NCBI RefSeq assembly: GCF_002904295.1
Contig: NZ_PPHG01000027.1
Coordinates: 169,623 to 233,622, forward strand
Direction: 5' to 3'
Origin: Amycolatopsis sp. CA-128772
GTDB taxonomy: Bacteria; Actinomycetota; Actinomycetes; Mycobacteriales; Pseudonocardiaceae
Length of the DNA: 64,000 nucleotides
Shown: in pieces, positions 16,087 to 25,356 of the stretch
How the letters are laid out: every line of letters begins with the position of its first letter
How positions within the stretch are numbered: position 1 is the first letter of the stretch
Translations under genes and position numbers: made by a program
Notes under the pieces: generated by a model
Told to the model about the DNA's origin: nothing
Seen by the model: the letters and a program-made list of their open reading frames with translations, nothing else
Database searches by the model: none

Positions 16087-17418
16087 ATGTTCACCTCTCT
16101 CCGGCGTGGTCGCGCCGCCGCCAGAGCCGTAGCGCTCGGGGCCGCTTTCGGCGTCTTGACGGGCCTGGTCACCGCTTGCGGCTCCAGCTCCGCGAACGGC
16201 GGTCCGGAGACCATCACCTTCTGGGGCTGGGCCAAGGGCACCGAGCAGGTGGTGAACGCGTTCAACGCCTCGCATCAGGACGTGCACGTAGCGTTCCAGC
16301 AGATTCCGTCCGGCGTGGCCGGTGGTTACGCGAAGATCTCCAACGCGATCAAGGCCGGCAACGCGCCGGACCTATTCAACGTCGAGTACGCCCAACTGCC
16401 CGACTACGTCACCCAGGGGGCCGTGCAGGACCTCACCGACCGGGTCCGCCAGTCGGGCCTCGACAAGCAGTACCTGCGCCAATCGGTGGCTCTGACCACG
16501 CTCGGTGACCGCGTCTGGGCGCTTCCGCTCGACGTGTCGCCGCAGGTGCTGTTCTACCGCAAGGACTTGTTCGCCAAGGCCGGCATCACCAGTCCGCCGG
16601 CCACGTGGGATGAGTACCGGGAGGACGCGCAGAAGCTCAAGCAGGCCGAGCCCGGCACCCGGATCGGTACCTTTTTCCCGGACGACCCCAGCACGCTTGA
16701 AGCATTGGCCTGGCAGAACGGCGCGAGCTGGTTCGGTACCCGCGGCGACAGCTGGAGCGTCGACCTCGACAGCCCTCCCACCCGCAAGGTCGCCGGCTAC
16801 TGGCAGCAGCTCGTCTCCGACGACCTGATCCGCGTTCAGCCTTCGTTCAGCCAGCAGTGGACCGCGTCGTTGCAGAAGGGTGAGACCGCAGCCTACGCCG
16901 GAGCGGCGTGGGGAGCCGGCGTGCTGGCCTCCACCCTCGCCACGGCGCCCGGCGCCGCCGGTGCGTGGGCCGTCGCACCCATCCCGACCTGGGACGGCGC
17001 TCCCGCCAGTGGCATGCTCGGCGGGACGACCTTCGCGGTGTCGAAGGGCAGCAAGAACACCGACGCGGCGGTAACGTTCGCGACCTGGGCCACGACCACC
17101 CCGGAGGGAATCAAGGCCCGCATCGCCTCGGGGACGTCGTCCATGTTCCCGGCCTCCCCGGCCCTGCTTCCCACGGCCAAGGCCGCCTTCAAGACGGATT
17201 TCTACCGCGGCCAGGACGTCTACGCCCTCTTCGGCTCCGTGGCCCAGGCGATCAAACCGGACTGGCAGTGGGGTCCGGCCATGAGCATCACCAACAACAC
17301 CTTGCAGGACTCCTTCGGCAAGCTGGGCAAGGGCGGCACGATCGGCGCGGCCATCACCGCGGCCCAGCAGGCCACCGTCGCGGAAATGACCAAGCGCGGA
17401 CTGAAGGTCGCGCCATGA
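16087..17418 (+). CDS. Carbohydrate ABC transporter substrate-binding lipoprotein
   Basis: A 443-residue lipoprotein. The signal ends in the lipobox LVTAC (Cys near residue 35), followed by GSSSANGG. The body is a type 1 extracellular solute-binding protein: ETITFWGWAKGTEQVVNAFN, APDLFNVEYAQLPDYV, VWALPLDVSPQVLFYRKDLF and GMLGGTTFAVSKGSKN. It captures a sugar or oligosaccharide and delivers it to the two permeases that follow with 4-base overlaps. No ATPase gene is present in this operon, so a shared MsmK-type ATPase elsewhere must energise it; one candidate lies at 58410. Confidence 0.93.
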   Translation: MFTSLRRGRAAARAVALGAAFGVLTGLVTACGSSSANGGPETITFWGWAKGTEQVVNAFNASHQDVHVAFQQIPSGVAGGYAKISNAIKAGNAPDLFNVEYAQLPDYVTQGAVQDLTDRVRQSGLDKQYLRQSVALTTLGDRVWALPLDVSPQVLFYRKDLFAKAGITSPPATWDEYREDAQKLKQAEPGTRIGTFFPDDPSTLEALAWQNGASWFGTRGDSWSVDLDSPPTRKVAGYWQQLVSDDLIRVQPSFSQQWTASLQKGETAAYAGAAWGAGVLASTLATAPGAAGAWAVAPIPTWDGAPASGMLGGTTFAVSKGSKNTDAAVTFATWATTTPEGIKARIASGTSSMFPASPALLPTAKAAFKTDFYRGQDVYALFGSVAQAIKPDWQWGPAMSITNNTLQDSFGKLGKGGTIGAAITAAQQATVAEMTKRGLKVAP

Positions 17419-18344
17419 GCCGCCGTGGCACAGCCTCACCCGGTGGCGGGGGCAGCCGGACCCGCGCGGCGGCCTCGGTGCTGCTCGCCCCCTTCTTCAT
17501 CCTGTTCGCGGCGGCGACGGTCGTTCCCATCGGTTACGCGATCTACCTGAGCCTGTTCACCGAGCACGCCTCGGGCCTCGGTTTCGGCGGCAGCGAAACC
17601 GTCTTCACCGGCTTGAGCAACTACTCCGGCGCGCTCGGCGATCCGTCCTATCGAGCCGGTTACCTGGTCATCGCCGAATACTGCCTGCTCTACATCCCGA
17701 TCATGCTCGGGCTGTCGCTGGTCGTCGCCCTGCTGCTGGATTCCGCGCTCACGCGCGCGAAACGGTTCTTCCAGCTCGCCTTGTTCCTTCCGCACGCCGT
17801 GCCCGGCATCATCGCCGCGCTGGTCTGGACCTACCTCTACACCCCCGGTATCAGCCCGGTCCTCGGCGCCCTCGGTTCCGCCGGGGCCGACCTGGATCTG
17901 CTCGGGCACCCACTGCCGGCCGTGGTCAACATGGCCGTGTGGGAATGGACCGGGTACAACGTGGTGATCTTCTACGCGGCGTTGCAAGCCATCCCGCGCG
18001 AGGTGCTCGAGGCCGGCGTGATCGACGGCGCCGGCTCATGGCGGACCGCGGTGGCCATCAAGATCCCGCTGATCCGCGCATCGGTCGGCATGGTCGCGTT
18101 GTTCACGGTCATCGGCGCGCTGCAGCTGTTCACCGAACCCATGATCCTGCACGGCAGCGCACCCTCGGTGGCCAACGCGTGGACCCCCAACATGTACGCC
18201 TACACCGCGGCCTTCTCCGGCAACAACTATGGCCTGGCCGCCGCCTCGTCGGTGTTGCTGGCGCTCGTGGCCGCGATCCTGTCCTACGTCGTCACCCGGG
18301 CCGGGCGCAAACGGTCCGGACGTGCGCTGGAGGACGCCGCGTGA
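17415..18344 (+). CDS. Sugar ABC transporter permease (MalF type)
   Basis: A 309-residue inner-membrane protein with six predicted membrane helices, opening LLAPFFILFAAATVVPIGYA. The ATPase-coupling EAA loop is visible as EVLEAGVIDGAGSWRTAVAIKIP (around residues 195-215). It overlaps the lipoprotein gene by ATGA and the next permease by GTGA, so the three are made together. It forms the CUT1-type channel heterodimer with the product of 18341-19246. Confidence 0.93.
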   Translation: MSRRGTASPGGGGSRTRAAASVLLAPFFILFAAATVVPIGYAIYLSLFTEHASGLGFGGSETVFTGLSNYSGALGDPSYRAGYLVIAEYCLLYIPIMLGLSLVVALLLDSALTRAKRFFQLALFLPHAVPGIIAALVWTYLYTPGISPVLGALGSAGADLDLLGHPLPAVVNMAVWEWTGYNVVIFYAALQAIPREVLEAGVIDGAGSWRTAVAIKIPLIRASVGMVALFTVIGALQLFTEPMILHGSAPSVANAWTPNMYAYTAAFSGNNYGLAAASSVLLALVAAILSYVVTRAGRKRSGRALEDAA

Positions 18345-19246
18345 CCCTCCTCTCCGACCGCCGGCCCCTCTCCGTTCGCCAGGCCCGGTCCTCCGGGCCG
18401 AACCGGCCCCGAAACTGGACCTTGTCCAAAACGGCCGTCAACGGCGCCCTGCTGCTGGCGACCGCCTACACCCTTCTGCCCTTGTTGTGGCTGCTGACCG
18501 CCGCCGCCAAGGACACTCCCGACCTGCTCGGCGGCACCACTCTGTCCCCCGGCACGTTCCACCTGGGCCAGAACCTGCACAACCTGGGCACCGCCGAGGA
18601 CGGAATCTATTTCCACTGGTATCTCAACTCGTTGCTCTACGCGGGGCTCGGCGCACTGGGGTGCGCGCTGATTTCCGTCGGCGCCGGTTACGCATTCGAA
18701 GTCTTCTCCTTCCGCGGGAAGGAAAAACTGTTCGGCGCGGTACTGATCGGTGTACTCGTTCCCACGACCGCGCTCGCGTTGCCGATGTACCTGCTGGCCT
18801 CGCACGTCGGCATCGTCAATACGTTCTGGTCGGTCTTCGTCCCCAGCCTCGTCAATCCTTTCGGCGTGTACCTGGCGCGGGTGTTCTGCGCCGGGTACGT
18901 GCCGGGAGAAGTCCTCGAGGCGGCCCGCATCGACGGTGCGGGCGAACTGCGGACCTTCTGGTCGATCGGGTTGAAGATGGTCATGCCCGGCTTCGTCACC
19001 GTGTTCCTGTTCCAGTTCACGGCCATCTGGAACAACTTCTTCCTCCCACTGGTGATGCTGTCGGACAATGACCTGTTCCCGGTCAGCCTCGGCCTGTACT
19101 CCTGGAACACCCAGGCGCACGCCTTCCCCGACTTCTCTCCGCTGGTCGTGACCGGATCCCTGCTGGCGGTCATCCCGCTCGTGGTCGCGTTCACGGGCCT
19201 GCAACGGCACTGGAAGGCCGGTATGACCGCGGGCAGCGTCAAGTGA
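18341..19246 (+). CDS. Sugar ABC transporter permease (MalG type)
   Basis: A 301-residue protein with six predicted helices and a cytoplasmic N-terminus (NWTLSKTAVNGALLLATAYT). The EAA loop reads EVLEAARIDGAGELRTFWSIGLK. The GTG start lies within the stop of the upstream permease, and its own stop overlaps the dehydrogenase GTG. It partners the 17415 permease. Its fusion by overlap to catabolic genes indicates that the imported substrate is metabolised by the following enzymes. Confidence 0.93.
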   Translation: MTLLSDRRPLSVRQARSSGPNRPRNWTLSKTAVNGALLLATAYTLLPLLWLLTAAAKDTPDLLGGTTLSPGTFHLGQNLHNLGTAEDGIYFHWYLNSLLYAGLGALGCALISVGAGYAFEVFSFRGKEKLFGAVLIGVLVPTTALALPMYLLASHVGIVNTFWSVFVPSLVNPFGVYLARVFCAGYVPGEVLEAARIDGAGELRTFWSIGLKMVMPGFVTVFLFQFTAIWNNFFLPLVMLSDNDLFPVSLGLYSWNTQAHAFPDFSPLVVTGSLLAVIPLVVAFTGLQRHWKAGMTAGSVK

Positions 19247-20337
19247 CCTTCGGCCGCATCGACGACGACCCGGAGACCCGCATGCACACTCCCAGTCCGG
19301 CTCTCGCCGCCGCCGCCGCCGGGGCCTCGGGCCGCCGGCCCCGGGCCGTGCTGGCAATGCGCCGCGGGCTCGCCGGCCGGCTCATCGACGAGCGGACGCT
19401 GAGCCGGTTCACCGAACTGGCCGACCTCGACCCTGACCTGGTGCTCGACGACTTCGCCACCGCCGCAGCCGCCGCGGTCCTCGCCGAAACCGAGGTCATC
19501 ATCAGCAGCTGGGGCTGCCCGCCGATCGACTCGTCGGTACTGGCCGCGGCGCCGAAGCTGCGAGCCGTTCTCCATGCCGCCGGCTCGGTCAAGCACCACA
19601 TCACCGACGCCTGCTGGGAACGAGGAATCCAGGTCACCTCGGCCGCCGACGTCAACGCGCTGCCCGTCGCCGAATACACCGTCGCCGCGATCCTGTTCGC
19701 CAACAAGGCAGTTCTGCGGCTGGCCACCGAGTACCGGCGACGGCGCGGGACGTTCGACTGGCTGGCCGAGTATACCGACATCGGCAACCACCGCCGCACG
19801 GTCGGCGTCGTCGGCGCCTCCCGGATCGGCCGGCGCGTCATCGAGCTGCTGCGCCCGCACGGGCCCCGGGTGTTGTTGTACGACCCCTACGTCACCGAGG
19901 CCGAGGCGGCCAGGCTCGGCGTGCAGCTGGTCTCACTCGATCGGCTCTGCGGTCTCAGTGACGTCGTCACGATCCACGCTCCGCAGCTGCCCGAGACCCG
20001 CCACCTGATCGACCATCGGATGCTGGGCCGGATGCGTGACGGCGCGACCGTGGTCAACACCGCCCGCGGATCCCTGATCGACCAGGACGCCCTGGCGCGG
20101 GAACTGGTCTCCGGCCGGCTCAACGCCGTCCTCGACGTCACCACCCCCGACGTGCCGCTGCCCGACTCGCCCCTCTTCGACCTGCCGAACGTGCTGCTGA
20201 CCCCGCACATCGCCGGATCACTGGGCACCGAACTGCACCGGATGGCCGAAGCCATCGCCGACGAACTGGCTCGATACGTCGCCGGAGTGCCCTTCGCCTA
20301 CCGCGTCGAGCGCGACGAGATTTCCCGGACCGCCTGA
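19243..20337 (+). CDS. D-2-hydroxyacid dehydrogenase
   Basis: A 364-residue NAD(P)-dependent dehydrogenase. The Rossmann motif appears as TVGVVGASRIGRRVIELL, in which the usual GxGxxG is GASRIG. Then come DVVTIHAPQLPETRHLID, the catalytic Arg region VVNTARGSLIDQDAL, a likely Glu in LDVTTPDVPLPDSPLF, and the acid/base His in LLTPHIAGS. It would interconvert a 2-hydroxy acid and a 2-keto acid, or reduce a keto-sugar acid. The gene starts at GTG 19243, overlapping the permease stop, and precedes an oxidoreductase gene by 40 bases. Confidence 0.9.
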   Translation: MTFGRIDDDPETRMHTPSPALAAAAAGASGRRPRAVLAMRRGLAGRLIDERTLSRFTELADLDPDLVLDDFATAAAAAVLAETEVIISSWGCPPIDSSVLAAAPKLRAVLHAAGSVKHHITDACWERGIQVTSAADVNALPVAEYTVAAILFANKAVLRLATEYRRRRGTFDWLAEYTDIGNHRRTVGVVGASRIGRRVIELLRPHGPRVLLYDPYVTEAEAARLGVQLVSLDRLCGLSDVVTIHAPQLPETRHLIDHRMLGRMRDGATVVNTARGSLIDQDALARELVSGRLNAVLDVTTPDVPLPDSPLFDLPNVLLTPHIAGSLGTELHRMAEAIADELARYVAGVPFAYRVERDEISRTA

Positions 20338-20377
20338 CCGGCAACGCCCCCGGCTCGAGGAAGAGGAGAACAACCGC

Positions 20378-21529
20378 ATGACCCGCAAGGTGATGGGCAT
20401 CGTCATGAACGGTGTCACCGGCCGTATGGGTTACCGGCAGCACCTGGTCCGGTCGATCCTGGCCATCCGCGAACAAGGGGGCCTGCCCCTCGCCGGGGGC
20501 GAAACGCTCTGGCCGGAGCCGATCCTGCTCGGTCGCGACGCCCGCAAGCTCAAGGCGCTGGCCGACCGGCACGGCCTGAGCGAATGGACCACGTCGCTGC
20601 CGGAGGCTCTGGCCCATCCTCAGGCCGAAGTGTACTTCGACGCCCAGCTCACGCAGGTGCGCGAGCCGGCGATCCGCGCCGCGATCGAAGCGGGCAAGCA
20701 CATCTACACCGAGAAACCGACCGCGGAGGACCTCGACGCGGCACTCGGCCTGGCTCGCCTGGCCCGTGCCGCCGGTGTACGCAACGGTGCAGTGCAGGAC
20801 AAGCTGTTCCTGCCGGGCCTGCTGAAGCTGAGACGGCTCATCGACGGCGGCGTTCTGGGCCGGATTCTCTCCGTGCGCGGCGAATTCGGATACTGGGTGT
20901 TCGAAGGGGATTGGCAGCCCGCGCAGCGGCCGTCCTGGAACTACCGCGCCGAGGACGGCGGCGGCATGACGTTGGACATGTTCCCGCACTGGCGCTACCT
21001 GCTCGACAACCTCGTCGCCCCGGTGCGCTCGGTCTACGCCCACACCGCAACCCACATCCCCGAACGCGTCGACGAACAGGGCCGTGCGTACCAGGCCAGC
21101 GCCGACGATGCCGCCTACGCGGTCTTCGAACTCGACGGCGGTGTGGTCGCTCAGATCAACTCGTCCTGGACCACCCGGGTGGATCGGGACGAGCTCGTCG
21201 AATTCCAGATCGACGGTACCGAGGCCAGCGCCGTGGCCGGATTGCGCAACTGCCGCGTCCAGCACCGCGCCCTCACTCCGAAGCCGGTCTGGAACCCGGA
21301 CCTGGCGGCCACCGAACGGTTCCGCGACCAGTGGCAGCCCATACCCGACAACGGCGAATTCGACAACGGCTTCAAGGCTCAGTGGGAACGGTTCCTGGCC
21401 GATGTCGTTTCCGGCTCGGATCACCCCTGGGATCTGTTCGAAGGAGCCAAGGGAGTCCAGCTCGCCGAGCTCGGGCTGCGCTCGGCCGCCGAAGGCCGGC
21501 GGCTCGAGGTCCCGGAGCTGCGGCGGTGA
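20378..21529 (+). CDS. Gfo/Idh/MocA-family oxidoreductase
   Basis: A 383-residue protein. The N-terminal Rossmann region reads MGIVMNGVTGRMGYRQHLVR, unusually with NGVTGRMG, a pattern closer to dihydrodipicolinate-reductase-like dinucleotide sites. The family signature lysine is in HIYTEKPTAED (near residue 112). The C-terminal alpha/beta domain contains GGGMTLDMFPHWRYLLDNL, where the His would face the substrate. Upstream AGGAAGAGGAG gives a strong ribosome-binding site. It likely oxidises or epimerises the imported sugar or its acid with NAD(P). It is tightly coupled to DUF993 by GTGA. Confidence 0.9.
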   Translation: MTRKVMGIVMNGVTGRMGYRQHLVRSILAIREQGGLPLAGGETLWPEPILLGRDARKLKALADRHGLSEWTTSLPEALAHPQAEVYFDAQLTQVREPAIRAAIEAGKHIYTEKPTAEDLDAALGLARLARAAGVRNGAVQDKLFLPGLLKLRRLIDGGVLGRILSVRGEFGYWVFEGDWQPAQRPSWNYRAEDGGGMTLDMFPHWRYLLDNLVAPVRSVYAHTATHIPERVDEQGRAYQASADDAAYAVFELDGGVVAQINSSWTTRVDRDELVEFQIDGTEASAVAGLRNCRVQHRALTPKPVWNPDLAATERFRDQWQPIPDNGEFDNGFKAQWERFLADVVSGSDHPWDLFEGAKGVQLAELGLRSAAEGRRLEVPELRR

Positions 21530-22677
21530 CCCGCCGCGTGCACCTGCCCGGGATCGGCCGGTACGAGTTGCGGGACCCGGCACCGTTACCGGTGAGCAGC
21601 CGCCCGGCGGTCAGCCGCGTGGCCTTCTCGGCCGCGCACGTCGTGGCCGACCCGCTCGGCGACAACACCCCCGGCGCCCCCGCCGCGGTGGACTGGGACG
21701 CCACCCTCGCTTTCCGCCACCACTTGTGGTCCCTCGGGCTCGGCGTGGCCGACGCCATGGACACCGCGCAGCGCGGCATGGGACTCGACTGGGCGGCCAC
21801 TCGCGAACTGATCACCCGCTCGGGGGCGGAAGCCCGCGCCGCCGGCGGGCGGCTGGCCTGCGGTGTCGGCACCGACCACCTCCTCGGGTCCGGACACTCT
21901 CTCGCCTCGATCCAGACCGCCTACGAGCCGCAGCTCGCGGTCGTGGAAGAGGCCGGCGCCCAGCCGATCCTCATGGCCAGCCGCGCTCTCGCCGGCACGG
22001 CCCAGGGACCCGACGACTACCTGTGTCTCTACGGCAACCTCGTCAGGCAGGCGACCCGGCCGGTCATCCTGCACTGGCTCGGCGACATGTTCGACCCGCT
22101 TCTGGCCGGCTACTGGGGATCCCGTGACCTGGACAAGGCCGGCGAAACGGTGCTGGAGCTGATCCGGGGCAACCGGACGCACATCGACGGCATCAAGGTG
22201 TCCCTGCTCGAACCGGACCGCGAGATCGCCCTGCGCCGCGCGCTGCCGGAAGGTGTACGGCTCTACACCGGCGACGACCTCCACTACCCCGACCTGATCC
22301 GCGGCGACGACCACGGGCACAGCGACGCTCTCCTCGGCGTCTTCGACCCGATCGCCACGCACGCCGCCGCTGCCCTGTACGCCCTGGACATTGGGGAAAC
22401 CCAGCAGTACGAGACGCTGCTGAGCGCAACCGTTCCGCTGGCCCGGCACCTGTTCGAAGCACCCACCTACCACTACAAGACCGGCGTAGTCTTCCTCGCG
22501 TGGCTCGCCGGGCACCAGAAGCATTTCACCATGATCGGCGGCGCCCAAAGCCACCGATCGGTGCCTCATCTGGCCAAACTGGTGACCCTTGCCGACGAAG
22601 CCGGGATCTTTCCGGAGCCAGACCTCACCGCGGCCCGGCTGCACCACTTCCTCGATCTGGTCGGAGCCGGGGCGTGA
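21526..22677 (+). CDS. DUF993 family protein (DHDPS/aldolase-like fold)
   Basis: A 383-residue protein beginning MTRRVHLPGIGRYELRDP. It contains DWDATLAFRHHLWSLGLGVADAMDTAQRGMG-type helices, GRLACGVGTDHLLG, and IDGIKVSLLEPDREIALRRAL, whose Lys in the DGIKVSL strand is placed like the Schiff-base lysine of DHDPS-type aldolases. DUF993 is seen in actinobacterial sugar operons beside Gfo/Idh oxidoreductases and epimerases; its reaction is unknown to me. An aldol cleavage or dehydration of the product of the previous two enzymes is a reasonable guess. Confidence 0.87.
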   Translation: MTRRVHLPGIGRYELRDPAPLPVSSRPAVSRVAFSAAHVVADPLGDNTPGAPAAVDWDATLAFRHHLWSLGLGVADAMDTAQRGMGLDWAATRELITRSGAEARAAGGRLACGVGTDHLLGSGHSLASIQTAYEPQLAVVEEAGAQPILMASRALAGTAQGPDDYLCLYGNLVRQATRPVILHWLGDMFDPLLAGYWGSRDLDKAGETVLELIRGNRTHIDGIKVSLLEPDREIALRRALPEGVRLYTGDDLHYPDLIRGDDHGHSDALLGVFDPIATHAAAALYALDIGETQQYETLLSATVPLARHLFEAPTYHYKTGVVFLAWLAGHQKHFTMIGGAQSHRSVPHLAKLVTLADEAGIFPEPDLTAARLHHFLDLVGAGA

Positions 22678-23086
22678 GCGCACCCGAGGACACCGTGCAC
22701 GACGATCTCGCTAACCTCTCCTTGAACCAGATCACCACCAAGCGCCGGAGCCTGAACGAAGCGGTGCGAGCGTGCGTGGCCGCCGGGATTCCGGCCATCG
22801 GCGTGTGGCGTGATGAAGTCGAGGATCTCGGCACCGCGCGAGCGGCCCGGCTCGTGCGCGACGCCGGGCTTACGGTCACCACGCTCTGCCGAGGCGGATT
22901 GCTGACCGCACCCGACCGCCCGTCCCGGCGCGCGGCGGTCGAGGACAACCAGCGTGCCATCGACACCGCGGCCGACCTGGGCGCCAGCACCCTCGTCCTG
23001 GTCGCGGGGGGCCTCCCGGCCGGCGCCGCAGCCGGGATTTGCGAGGAGCGCGAGCGCGTATCACCGACCTGCTGGCCGAGCTCGTC
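22674..23086 (+). pseudogene. Sugar phosphate isomerase/epimerase, truncated by IS481
   Basis: It starts at GTG 22674 inside the DUF993 stop and reads SLNQITTKRRSLNEAVRACV, IPAIGVWRDEVEDLG, LTVTTLCRGGLLT and ASTLVLVAGGLPAG, the N-terminal half of an AP-endonuclease-2-type TIM barrel. Near 23020 the frame slips (the next frame reads SRDLRGARARITDLLAELV), and at 23087 the insertion sequence begins. About half the usual 280 residues are lost. This was the last gene of the 16087 operon. The divergent epimerase at 14958-15782 may cover its role. Confidence 0.78.
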
Positions 23087-23090
23087 TGTA

Positions 23091-23171
23091 TGAGGCCATG
23101 ACGTTGGTGACGCCGGTGTGGAGCCGGGAGGGTGGTGGCTGATCTCCGGCGGCGGTGTGTGGTCGATGGTA
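23091..23171 (-). pseudogene. IS481 transposase, C-terminal tail
   Basis: Read on the minus strand from 23171 this encodes YHRPHTAAGDQPPPSRLHTG followed by VTNVMASY, the standard C-terminus of IS481-type transposases. It continues exactly where the main transposase fragment stops at IHYN (24445), showing that IS110 inserted between the two codons. Confidence 0.75.
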
Positions 23172-23182
23172 GCTCCTCTCTG

Positions 23183-24223
23183 TCAACCCGCGGTCGGTGT
23201 TGGACCTCGTTGGTCGGCTGTGAGATGGCGGTAGATGACTGCGGCGAGTCGCCGTTTGAGGCAGCGCATGGCTTCGCGGTGTCCTTTGCCGGCTGCGCGT
23301 CTGCGCTGGTAATAGGTCCGGGCAGGAGGATGGCAGCGAACCTGGCTGAGCGCGATGAGATGCACGGCATGATTGAGCTGCCGGTCGCCGGCACGGGAAA
23401 GACGGTGACGTGTGACATCGCCGGAGGAGACCTCGATGGGCGCGGTGCCGCAGTAGGACGCGAAGTGGTTGGCGCTGGGGAACCGGTCGAGTGATCCGAC
23501 GCGACCGATGATGCGCGCGGCCAGGATGGGCCCGACGCCGGGCAGCTGGAGCAACGTCGGTTCACTGTCGGAGAGCGCGTCCGACACTCGTTGCTCCGCG
23601 GTAGCGATCTTTCTGTCGAGATGGCGGATCTCAGCGACCAGGTCGACCGCGAGAACCCGTCGGGTGGCTCGTGCCCCTTGAGCCCGGCGGATCCGGCCGA
23701 GCAGCGCAGCGGCGCGGTCGGCCGTTAACGATCCGGGTGCTCCTCCGTCAAGCAGATGCGACAGGAGAACATGCAATCGGTTGATGATCTGGGTGCGGCG
23801 TCGGACGAGCTCGTCGCGGTGTTCGCTCAGCAGCCGCAGGGTGTCGGCTTGATCGTCCTGACGGTGTTGCCTGTCGGCACCGGTGAGTGCGGCGACCGCG
23901 ACCGAGCGGGCGTCGACCTGGTCGGTCTTGCGGCCGTGCCCGGTGGCCAGTTGACGCACCCGGCTGCTGAGTTTGGACGGCACGTCCACGACGATGATGC
24001 CGTCGTCGATCAGTCGCTGGGTCAGCGGTCGCCCGAGGCCGTTGCTGCCTTCGATCGCCCAGCGGATGCCGGGCCAGCGCCGGGCCAGACGACGCAGTTC
24101 ACGGTAGCCGTCGCGGCTTGCCTGCACTCGGAGTTCTCCGAGCAGTTGGTGTCGGCTGTCGACCACGGCTGCGTACCAGCTGGTCTTGTGCGGGTCGATG
24201 CCGATGACCACGTCGCGATCCAT
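23183..24223 (-). CDS. IS110-family transposase (DEDD recombinase)
   Basis: A 346-residue protein; ATG 24223 follows GAGAGGAA, and an upstream in-frame extension to 24307 is less likely. The N-terminal RuvC-like DEDD domain shows GIDPHKTSW (Asp), IRWAIEGSNGLG (Glu) and GRKTDQVDARSVA (two Asp). The C-terminal Tnp_20 domain has LLQLPGVGPILAARIIG and the serine-containing IEVSSGDVTRHRLSRAGDRQ. All expected catalytic residues are present, so the element may be active. It acts with a bridge RNA in well-studied relatives. Confidence 0.9.
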   Translation of the reverse strand: MDRDVVIGIDPHKTSWYAAVVDSRHQLLGELRVQASRDGYRELRRLARRWPGIRWAIEGSNGLGRPLTQRLIDDGIIVVDVPSKLSSRVRQLATGHGRKTDQVDARSVAVAALTGADRQHRQDDQADTLRLLSEHRDELVRRRTQIINRLHVLLSHLLDGGAPGSLTADRAAALLGRIRRAQGARATRRVLAVDLVAEIRHLDRKIATAEQRVSDALSDSEPTLLQLPGVGPILAARIIGRVGSLDRFPSANHFASYCGTAPIEVSSGDVTRHRLSRAGDRQLNHAVHLIALSQVRCHPPARTYYQRRRAAGKGHREAMRCLKRRLAAVIYRHLTADQRGPTPTAG

Positions 24224-24444
24224 GTGTGCCAGATTTCCTCTCGCTGGAACGGAAAGAAGCGAGGAGGGCAGACTGACGTCCGGCGTCGCAGACCTCTCTT
24301 GAGCCACTCCGCGCAGCGGGATCGCAGCGGGCGCAAGCTACCATTGAGCCAACCTTCGGTGGCAGGTTGTAGTCGAGCGAGCCCGGCCACGATCCCTTGG
24401 CCTCAGACTGCAGCACCGAAGCCCGGATCCATGCCACCACGTCA
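24224..24444 (-). ncRNA. Candidate IS110 bridge-RNA region
   Basis: The 221 bases between the IS110 end and its transposase start are non-coding. In IS110-group elements this position (left end, upstream of the transposase) encodes the structured bridge RNA that recognises target and donor DNA. Short self-complementary segments are visible (for example GGCTTCGGTGC and CCACCGAAGG) but I could not fold it. This is a positional inference. Confidence 0.35.
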
Positions 24445-25356
24445 GTTGTAGTGGATGTTCCAGATGGCCAGGGCTGTGGTGCGGTGGGTTTCGCTGGTCC
24501 AGGCGTGGGCGTAGAGGAATTCTTCGGCCAGGATCCGGTTGTAGCGTTCGACTTTGCCGTTGTGGCGTGGGGTGTAGGGGTTGATCCGCTGGTGGCGGGC
24601 GCCGCGTAGGACGGTGGCGAAAGTGTTTGCGCGGTAGCAGGAGCCGTTGTCGGTGACGATGCGGTGGATGTGGGTGATGCCGTGGCGGGCGAAGAACGCG
24701 CGGGCCCGGTGGACGAACCCGATCGCGGTGCGGGCTTTCTCGTCGGGGAGGGCTTCGGTGTAGGCCAGGCGTGAGTAGCCGTCGACGGCGGAGTGCAAGT
24801 AGGTGTAGCGGGCTCGTTGACCTCGGGTTTTGGTGCGGGCGACCTGCCGGTCCTGGTTGCTGCCTTTGCCGTGGACGCGCCAGCCGCCGCCGTCGGGGAT
24901 CTGGCCGGTCTTCTTCACGTCGAGGTGGACCATGTGCCCGGGCCAGCGGGCGATGATCCGCCTCGGCGCCCGGTTGCTGTCGCCGGTGGGGTCGATGAAG
25001 CGGCGCCGGTTGAGCCCCAGGTGCAGCAGGTGCCGTCCGACGGTGCGGGTCGAGATGGTGATGCCTTCGGCGGCCAGTTCGGTGGCGATGCGGCGGGCGG
25101 AGTATTTACGGGTCCGGCGTAGCTGCTCGATCCGGGCCACTACCTGGGCGGGGGTGGCGGTGGGCTGGTGGTGCGGGACGCTGGGGTGGTCGAGCAGGCC
25201 GGTCTCGCCGTGGCGGCGGTAGCGGTCGACTCATTTGGATGCGCATTGGCGGGAGATGCCCATCTCCGCGGCGACGTGGGCGATCGGGCGGGTCTGGCAG
25301 CGCGCGACGAGCCGGCGGCGGCCCTCGACAGACAATGGGGCGTTACGGTGGTGCAT
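24445..25356 (-). pseudogene. IS481 transposase, main part, with internal stop
   Basis: From ATG 25356 (MHHRNAPLSVEGRRRLVARC) the HTH region reads IAHVAAEMGISRQCASK and then meets TGA at about 25232 where Trp (TGG) is usual. The frame continues as ARIEQLRRTRKYSARRIATEL and the rve catalytic core: MVHLDVKKTGQIPDGG, SAVDGYSRLAYTEA, HRIVTDNGSCYRANTF and INPYTPRHNGKVERYNRIL, supplying the DDE triad. It stops at IHYN, where IS110 is inserted. With a nonsense codon and a split C-terminus it cannot make full transposase. Confidence 0.8.

Larger units (their letters stand above)
23172..24444 (-). mobile_element. IS110-family insertion sequence
   Basis: About 1.27 kb bounded by the two halves of the split IS481 transposase gene. 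It has no long terminal inverted repeats, as expected for IS110 elements, and holds one DEDD-type recombinase gene with about 220 non-coding bases upstream. The exact ends are inferred from where IS481 protein similarity stops and resumes, so they may be off by a few bases. Confidence 0.75.

Noticed and set aside
23132..24451. Plus-strand open frames across the IS110 element
   Set aside because: Shadows of the DEDD transposase on the other strand.
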